From positions 1 to 5,358 of the forward strand of contig JAITDM010000201.1 in assembly GCA_031282535.1 (NCBI GenBank): 5,358 nt of DNA. The letters run 5' to 3'. The notes beneath the pieces were generated by a model. That model searched no databases and had not been told where the DNA came from. It was given only the letters and a program-made list of their open reading frames with translations. The DNA is from Oscillospiraceae bacterium (GTDB taxonomy: Bacteria; Bacillota; Clostridia; Oscillospirales; UBA929). The translations under genes and the position numbers were made by a program. Positions 1-3,741 of the stretch are shown here, piece after piece (the stretch's first letter is position 1; every line of letters starts with the position of its first letter).

Positions 1-589
1 TGCTCTCTGTTTTGACCTCGGCCACGGGAGGCGGTGCTTCGGCGGCCTCGACCGCGGGAGGCGGCGTTTCGGCGGCCTCGGCCGCGGGGGCCGGCGTTTC
101 GGCGGCTTCGGCCGCGGGGGGCGGCGTTTCTTTGGCCTCGGCCACGGGGGCCGGCGTTTCGGCGGCCTCGGCCGCGGGGGCCGGCGTTTCGGCGGCTTCG
201 GCCGCGGGAGGCGGCGTTTCGGCGGCTGCCTCGCGTTCGAGCGGCGGCGCCGCCTCGGCGGCGGGCTCCGGCACAGGGGCGGCGGCCGTCACAGGCGCCG
301 CCGGCGCGGCGGCCGGTTCCGGGCAAAACAAATCCGAAACGGGCGCAGCCGGGCGGGCGATCACTTTGGATGTGACAAAGCCTCCATGGGCTTCTCCCAC
401 CTGTTTCCCCGCATGGATCGAGGCGTTTACGGCGGCCACGTCGCCGGATATTTTAACCGTCGTCCACCCGAACCCCTGGCCGCTCTCCACATTCTCGATC
501 TGAACGGCCGCCGTCTTTACCATGACGTCGGCGACCAAGATGGCGGTTGCGAGCCCGTGAATTTCGATGATTCCCAATGCACCGTTCAT
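1..589 (-). CDS. pduK: PduK-type BMC-H shell protein with repeat-rich C-terminal tail (3' end beyond window)
   Basis: The frame is open from the ATG at 589 to the window edge (196 residues visible, no stop). Residues 1-80 form one BMC-H domain, starting MNGALGIIEIHGLA and closing with KVIARP. From memory it matches Salmonella PduK better than PduA, including ADVM near residue 20 and a Gly-Trp (41-42) in the pore-loop region. After the domain comes a single Cys (89, in FCPEP), then a Pro/Ala/Glu-rich tail; residues 121-190 are seven 10-residue repeats of the form EAAETPxPAA. Known PduK proteins have an acidic, proline-rich linker ending in a Cys-rich metal-binding segment, so a Cys cluster is expected just beyond the left edge (inference). 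AGGAGG at 599-604 lies 9 nt before the start. It is probably a minor shell component facing or tethering something through the tail. The PduK assignment is firm for the domain and less certain for the whole protein. Confidence 0.85.
   Translation of the reverse strand, partial: MNGALGIIEIHGLATAILVADVMVKTAAVQIENVESGQGFGWTTVKISGDVAAVNASIHAGKQVGEAHGGFVTSKVIARPAAPVSDLFCPEPAAAPAAPVTAAAPVPEPAAEAAPPLEREAAAETPPPAAEAAETPAPAAEAAETPAPVAEAKETPPPAAEAAETPAPAAEAAETPPPAVEAAEAPPPVAEVKTES
21..230 (-). repeat. Seven tandem 30-bp repeats coding a Pro/Ala/Glu linker
   Basis: Seven consecutive 30-bp units start at 21, 51, 81, 111, 141, 171 and 201. They differ at a few positions each, and the last unit diverges at its end. 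The period is a multiple of three, so copy number can change without breaking the frame. On the minus strand each unit encodes ten residues of the type EAAETPAPAA, with substitutions such as Lys for Ala at 153 and Val at 149, 180 and 189. The low-complexity tail is likely extended and flexible. Confidence 0.9.
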
Positions 590-612
590 CCGACGTGTCC
601 TCCTATACTGGC

Positions 613-670
613 CGGTAGGGCGGTTTCTCCGAAACCGCCGCGCGGACGGCTCTTCGACCCGTCCCTACCG
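613..670. repeat. Palindromic REP/MITE-like element forming a three-way junction
   Basis: Perfect inverted arms cggtaggg (613-620) and ccctaccg (663-670) bound the element. Inside are a 9-bp hairpin, 619-627 with 631-639 and a 3-nt loop, and a 6-bp hairpin, 644-649 with 659-664. If the outer helix uses 613-618 with 665-670, all three helices form together with only 640-643 unpaired at the junction. The minus-strand TAG stop of the flavoprotein-like gene (665-667) lies within the outer stem, and the element ends 8 bp from the ribosome site of the PduK-like gene. GTAGGG...CCCTAC ends resemble short dispersed palindromes that I recall from GC-rich Clostridia; dispersion cannot be shown from one copy. 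No target duplication is obvious. Confidence 0.6.
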
Positions 671-1390
671 AGGTTGCGATAAAAAGGGTTGCGGTCCCTG
701 GACTACGATGTCGATCCCAAGCTCACCGGCGCGTTCCGCCGCCAGCGCGGTGACAATGTCCCCGCGGCGCAGCAGCAGCGTGCCCGGCGTCCCCGGCGTT
801 TCCAGGTCTTTTTGGGTGACAATCCTCTTTCGATCGGGCACGCGGGCCTCCGGCGGCCGGTGCGTTGCGCCGCATCCGGACGGGAGTTCAAACTGTATGC
901 CGTACGAGGCGGCGTCCCGATAGTAATTTTCAATTTTCTGTTTGTATGCGTCCCGTTCCCGCCCGGTGAACAGCGGGTGCTCCCTGCGCATCACGACCGG
1001 GCAGCCCTGGGCGAGGCAGCGCGCGACCCATCGCGTCTCGAAATCGTCCACGAGGCAGAGCGCCGTCTTGACCACCAGGTTCCGGGAAGCAAAGGGGAAT
1101 ACGGTGAGGAAATCCTCCTCCGGGAAGCCGGCCTCGCCGCGCCTCAGCGCCGCGCACGCGCCGGCGTCGGAAACAAATTCGCTCTGACTGCCCGTGTCCG
1201 GCAGTATGGCAGTGATGTCGTAAGCCCCCCGAAGCGCGCGCAAAACCTCCGTACACGGGCCTTGGTCCCGCGCCTGCCAGTCCTCCGGGAAAATGAGATA
1301 CGCCTTTGGCCGGGCCGGTGCGGCCGCAGCCTCTTCGCTGATCCGGTGCAGTACGCGCTCTATGAGCGCGGCCAGTTGATAATCCTCCAC
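665..1390 (-). CDS. Flavoprotein-fold (HFCD-like) microcompartment protein with N-terminal encapsulation-type helix
   Basis: A 241-residue protein from a GTG start. Residues 2-19 (EDYQLAALIERVLHRISE) form an amphipathic helix like the encapsulation peptides of PduP and PduD, followed by an Ala/Pro linker (21-28). A Rossmann-like core begins at KAYLIFPEDW (29-38). Residues 101-134 (ASRNLVVKTALCLVDD, then ..GCPVVM) align with the PASANT..AK.A.G.ADDL..KPVV region of homo-oligomeric flavin-containing Cys decarboxylases (flavoprotein family, as in Dfp/EpiD). The usual N-terminal Gly/Ser/Thr phosphate loop is not recognisable, so FMN binding is uncertain. The C-terminus (KRIVTQKDL near 188, RRGDIVTALAAERAGELGI at 208-226) resembles the short motif at the N-terminus of EutQ. 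Reaction unknown. The GTG start has only a weak upstream site (gggg, ~7 nt away), but the helix supports it. The stop is supplied by a palindromic element. Confidence 0.7.
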   Translation of the reverse strand: MEDYQLAALIERVLHRISEEAAAAPARPKAYLIFPEDWQARDQGPCTEVLRALRGAYDITAILPDTGSQSEFVSDAGACAALRRGEAGFPEEDFLTVFPFASRNLVVKTALCLVDDFETRWVARCLAQGCPVVMRREHPLFTGRERDAYKQKIENYYRDAASYGIQFELPSGCGATHRPPEARVPDRKRIVTQKDLETPGTPGTLLLRRGDIVTALAAERAGELGIDIVVQGPQPFLSQPR

Positions 1391-1421
1391 TGTGATACCC
1401 CGTTTCCTGTGCTGGTTCGGG

Positions 1422-1471
1422 TGTTCCAGACGGGGAACCCGCGAGGGGCGCCCGGTCCCCCGTCCGGAACA
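1422..1471 (-). other. Intercistronic RNA stem-loop between the PduA-like and flavoprotein-like genes
   Basis: Bases 1422-1439 pair with 1454-1471 over 18 consecutive positions, leaving a 14-nt loop. In minus-strand RNA all positions pair (16 Watson-Crick, two G·U). In plus-strand RNA the same two positions would be A·C mismatches. No U-tract follows in the transcription direction, so it does not look like an intrinsic terminator. It starts about 40 nt past the PduA stop and may protect the 3' end of the shell mRNA or attenuate readthrough (inference). Confidence 0.65.
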
Positions 1472-1510
1472 TAAAAGTCAGTTGCGGGTCGGGTGTAACG
1501 CCAAAACCGC

Positions 1511-1789
1511 TTATGACCGCGGGGGGATGATTTTCTCGGTGTCCGAGTGGGGACGCGGGATGACGTGGATGGAGACGACCTCGCCGACGACGCGCGCCGC
1601 GGCCGCGCCCGCGTCTGTGGCCGCTTTCACAGCGCCGACATCGCCGCGCACCATGACGGTCACAAGCCCGGAACCGATCTTCTCGTAGCCCACCAGCGTG
1701 ACATTTGCCGCTTTGACCATGGCGTCGGCGGCTTCTACAGCACCAACGAGCCCTTTGGTCTCGACCATACCCAATGCATCGGAATTCAT
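1511..1789 (-). CDS. pduA: PduA-type BMC-H hexameric shell protein
   Basis: A 92-residue single BMC domain, close to the ~94-residue length of Salmonella PduA and, from memory, nearly identical to it through long stretches. It starts MNSDALGMVETKGLVGAVEA and ends with the family HVIPRPH. Key PduA positions are kept with the same numbering: edge Lys26, pore loop KIGSGL with Lys37 and Ser40, and Arg79 of the PRPH turn. Hexamers of this type tile the facets of the polyhedral shell. The Ser-lined pore in PduA favours passage of 1,2-propanediol over propionaldehyde, which fits the diol dehydratase upstream. AGGAGG at 1798-1803 sits 8 nt before ATG, a strong site suited to a major shell component. 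It follows the PduB-like gene after a 157-bp gap holding two hairpins and an AT-rich stretch. EutM/CutN-type homologues are similar, but the detailed match favours PduA. Confidence 0.95.
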   Translation of the reverse strand: MNSDALGMVETKGLVGAVEAADAMVKAANVTLVGYEKIGSGLVTVMVRGDVGAVKAATDAGAAAARVVGEVVSIHVIPRPHSDTEKIIPPRS

Positions 1790-1806
1790 TGACCATACCT
1801 CCTGAT

Positions 1807-1836
1807 TTTATAATAGATGAATGTGAAAAGTATCAA
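1807..1836 (-). promoter_or_regulatory. Possible internal promoter or AT-rich translation-enhancing leader before the PduA-like gene
   Basis: On the minus strand TTGATA (1831-1836) is followed by TATTAT (1810-1815, 15-bp spacing) or TATAAA (1807-1812, 18-bp spacing). This AT-rich patch stands out in a GC-rich locus. However, transcription would begin at or within the ribosome site (1798-1803), leaving a very short leader, so an unstructured translation-enhancing leader is an equally good reading. Confidence 0.25.
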
Positions 1837-1875
1837 CAAAGGCGTGTAAGGCCTCTATGCGCCTGCGGCGGATTG

Positions 1876-1910
1876 CGTGTCTTGTCGCCGCGAAGCGGCA
1901 ACAAAACACA
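1876..1910 (-). other. Intercistronic RNA stem-loop downstream of the PduB-like gene
   Basis: Bases 1876-1891 pair with 1895-1910 around a 3-nt loop, giving 16 consecutive pairs in minus-strand RNA. Three are U·G and would be C·A mismatches in the opposite strand. The apex is a GC-rich GCCGC/GCGGC clamp. No T-run follows in the transcription direction, so it is not a classic terminator. mRNA stabilisation or 3'-end trimming of the PduB message is a reasonable guess. Confidence 0.6.
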
Positions 1911-1917
1911 AGGATTC

Positions 1918-1942
1918 GGGTTGCGGGCTGCCGGTGCAACCC
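1918..1942 (-). other. Short stem-loop directly after the PduB-like stop codon
   Basis: Perfect 7-bp arms gggttgc (1918-1924) and gcaaccc (1936-1942) with an 11-nt loop, starting 4 nt past the TAA stop (1947-1949). With the larger stem-loop just downstream it makes a tandem structured 3' region. No U-tract follows it. Confidence 0.45.
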
Positions 1943-1946
1943 ACGT

Positions 1947-2729
1947 TTAGATGTAGGGCGTCGCGAACGCTTTCGGTTCTTCTCCCAGCGCGCCCAACAG
2001 TTTTTTGCCCACGTCGATGCTCGCCTTGACGGCCTGCCGCACCGCGCCGGAATCTCCGGTCAGGGTCAGCGTAATCTCGTTGGAGTAGTTGTAGTCCGTG
2101 CCTTTGTTCGGCGACGTGTAGCTGACGACCTGGACGTTGGCGGCCTTGACGGCGACGTCCGACAACACGGCCCCGATGGCGGCCGGACCCGCGCACACCA
2201 GGCCGAACGCCTTGCCCAGCGGGCTGCCGTACGCCTTCTCAATGCAGTGGCTGGCCCGGGCCGTGTACTGGTATTCGAGATGTCCGGCGCTGTTCACGTA
2301 AATATCGCCGAAGTATTTCTCCAGCGCGTCCAGCGCCGTCTCCACCCCGCGTCGGGCGTCGGAGACATCGTCCGCTCCGATGATGATGAAGGCGCCCGGA
2401 CCCGCGCCGCCGTTGCCGTCGCGGGGGCCTTCTATGCTGATCACCTCGGTGTTTGTGGCCTTCACCGCGTCGTCGACCGCCATGATATACGGCCCCAGCG
2501 CCGCCCGGCCCCCGATGAGGCCGATCGAGCGGTATCTCCCCAGCTCCATCGGCGCCATCAGCTGCGGATCCACGCTTGCGATGACAAGCCCGATCGTGGT
2601 CCCGATGGCCGTACCCACGAACTCGGTGACCCCGATCTCTCTCGCGAGGGCCGTGTGTCCGGGCGCGTCGGCGGTTTCCATCTCGGAAGCAACGCGCTTT
2701 AGCACTTTTTCGATCAAATTCTGATCCAT
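1947..2729 (-). CDS. pduB: PduB-type tandem-BMC trimeric shell protein
   Basis: 260 residues, near the ~270 of Salmonella PduB. After an N-terminal amphipathic helix (MDQNLIEKVLKRVASEM, 1-17) and a linker, the protein follows PduB closely: VTEFVGTAIGTTIGLVIA (34-51), RYRSIGLIGGR, VKATNTEVISIEGPRD, then GDIYVNSAGHLEYQYTARAS and a second domain with GDSGAVRQAV and the terminal EEPKAF. Two BMC folds in one chain assemble as pseudohexameric trimers in the shell facets. In Salmonella the PduB N-terminal segment connects the shell to the enzyme core; the helix here suggests the same (inference). GGAGG at 2737-2741 lies 7 nt before ATG. It follows the activase stop by 40 bp. EutL and other tandem-BMC types lack this signature. 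Confidence 0.95.
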   Translation of the reverse strand: MDQNLIEKVLKRVASEMETADAPGHTALAREIGVTEFVGTAIGTTIGLVIASVDPQLMAPMELGRYRSIGLIGGRAALGPYIMAVDDAVKATNTEVISIEGPRDGNGGAGPGAFIIIGADDVSDARRGVETALDALEKYFGDIYVNSAGHLEYQYTARASHCIEKAYGSPLGKAFGLVCAGPAAIGAVLSDVAVKAANVQVVSYTSPNKGTDYNYSNEITLTLTGDSGAVRQAVKASIDVGKKLLGALGEEPKAFATPYI

Positions 2730-2769
2730 TCTTGAACCTCCGTTTCTATATCATTTTTCCTTGCCGTGT

Positions 2770-3690
2770 TCAACCGCCCACAATGCAACGGAGTCCCTGA
2801 CCCTGCACTATCCGCTGGAAACGCGCCGCGTCTTCGGGGGGGAGCGGCTTTATCTCGCCGCCCATTGGATAGTCCTTGCCGATCAGGTCGTACTTGTTTT
2901 CGCCGTACGTGTGGTACGGGAGCACATGGATGGTATCGACGCCCTGCAGGGTCTTCGCGAAATGGGAGATGCGCACGAACTCTTCGTCGGTCGCGTTGAT
3001 TGAGGGGATGGTCGGGACGCGGACGACCGTCTGGGAAAGCTGGGCGATCCGCGGGGCGTTGCGGTGGATGACCTCCGGCGTGATGCCTGTCGCTCGCTTG
3101 TGCGTCTGCGGGTCCATCGACTTGATGTCCAGAAGGGCAAGGTCGACGTATGGGAAGACCGCCTCGACCGCGTCCTCACTCGCGTGTCCCGTCGTCTCCA
3201 TGGCGGTGTGCCAGCCCTGCGCCTTGCAGGCCTTGAGCAGCTCCGCGGCGAAGGCCCACTGCACGAGCGGCTCGCCGCCCGAGAGGGTGATGCCGCCACC
3301 CGATTTCCGGTAGGTCACGGTGTCTTTTTTGAGTACGCTCACCACCTTCTCCACCGTCATCCGCTCGCCTTTGAGTACGAGAGCGCCCGTTGGGCAGATG
3401 CTGGCGCACTCCCCGCAGCTCGTGCACGCCCGGTGGTCGACGCGCTTTGGCGCATCCAGATTGATCGCGCCGAACTTGCAGGCGTGCAGGCATTTTTCGC
3501 AGCCGATGCATTTGTCGCGCTGAAACATGACGATGGGGGCCAGCTTCTGCGACTCGGGGTTGCTGCACCAGAGGCAGGAGAGCGGACAGCCTTTTAAAAA
3601 GACGATGGTGCGGATACCGGGGCCGTCGTGTACGGAAAAGCGCTGGATATCAAAGACAATTCCGTCGGCCTTATAATTGACAGACGCCAT
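2770..3690 (-). CDS. Glycyl radical enzyme activating enzyme (radical SAM activase)
   Basis: 306 residues from the ATG at 3690. It uses S-adenosylmethionine and a [4Fe-4S] cluster to abstract hydrogen from the glycine of the partner dehydratase. Visible features: GIVFDIQRFSVHDGPGIRT (10-28), typical of the family; radical-SAM CX3CX2C at Cys35, 39 and 42 (GCPLSCLWCSNPE); a two-cluster ferredoxin insert with Cys61, 64, 67, 71 and Cys89, 92, 95, 99; and GGGITLSGGEP (131-141) for SAM binding. The ferredoxin insert places it with activases of diol dehydratase, choline lyase and similar enzymes, unlike pyruvate formate-lyase activase, which lacks it. The frame stays open upstream to a GTG at 3723, but AGGAGGT at 3701-3707 lies inside that extension and 10 nt before the ATG, so the ATG is preferred. 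It begins 51 bp after the dehydratase stop, as expected for a dedicated activase. Confidence 0.95.
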   Translation of the reverse strand: MASVNYKADGIVFDIQRFSVHDGPGIRTIVFLKGCPLSCLWCSNPESQKLAPIVMFQRDKCIGCEKCLHACKFGAINLDAPKRVDHRACTSCGECASICPTGALVLKGERMTVEKVVSVLKKDTVTYRKSGGGITLSGGEPLVQWAFAAELLKACKAQGWHTAMETTGHASEDAVEAVFPYVDLALLDIKSMDPQTHKRATGITPEVIHRNAPRIAQLSQTVVRVPTIPSINATDEEFVRISHFAKTLQGVDTIHVLPYHTYGENKYDLIGKDYPMGGEIKPLPPEDAARFQRIVQGQGLRCIVGG

Positions 3691-3700
3691 AATATGGAAA

Positions 3701-3707
3701 ACCTCCT
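3701..3707 (-). promoter_or_regulatory. Ribosome binding site that fixes the activase start
   Basis: Minus-strand AGGAGGT, 10 nt upstream of the ATG at 3690. It decides against the in-frame GTG at 3723, which would place this site inside the coding region and add 11 residues (MREDVQEVFHI) ahead of the family-like N-terminus. Confidence 0.8.
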
Positions 3708-3741
3708 GCACGTCTTCACGCACCGTATGGGGACAGGCCGA

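Noticed and set aside
21..230. CRISPR-like array of ~30-bp repeats
   Set aside because: The units are directly adjacent with no unique spacers, and they code a regular in-frame decapeptide of the PduK-like protein.
12..503. Long plus-strand open frame rich in Ala/Gly/Ser-Val repeats
   Set aside because: It is the antisense shadow of the PduK tail repeats: the 30-bp, frame-preserving, GC-rich repeat keeps all frames open. It has no protein family likeness and no ribosome site.
1422..1471. Intrinsic terminator after the PduA-like gene
   Set aside because: The stem is strong, but no run of T follows it on the minus strand and the operon clearly continues, so I describe it only as an RNA stem-loop.
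689..1474. Plus-strand 261-residue open frame opposite the flavoprotein-like gene
   Set aside because: It is an Arg/Pro-rich composition typical of antisense reading of GC-rich coding DNA. The minus frame has recognisable family motifs.
930..1796. Minus-strand 288-residue open frame spanning the PduA-like gene and part of the flavoprotein-like gene
   Set aside because: It is an out-of-frame shadow with Arg/Gly-rich content that crosses two well-supported genes. Its start overlaps the PduA ribosome site region only by chance.
1857..2702. Plus-strand 281-residue open frame opposite the PduB-like gene
   Set aside because: The opposite strand encodes an unmistakable PduB. This frame has no recognisable domain and no upstream ribosome site.
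3691..3723. Upstream GTG start for the activase, adding 11 residues
   Set aside because: The AGGAGGT site falls within the extension at the right distance for the ATG at 3690, and the family N-terminus starts soon after that ATG.
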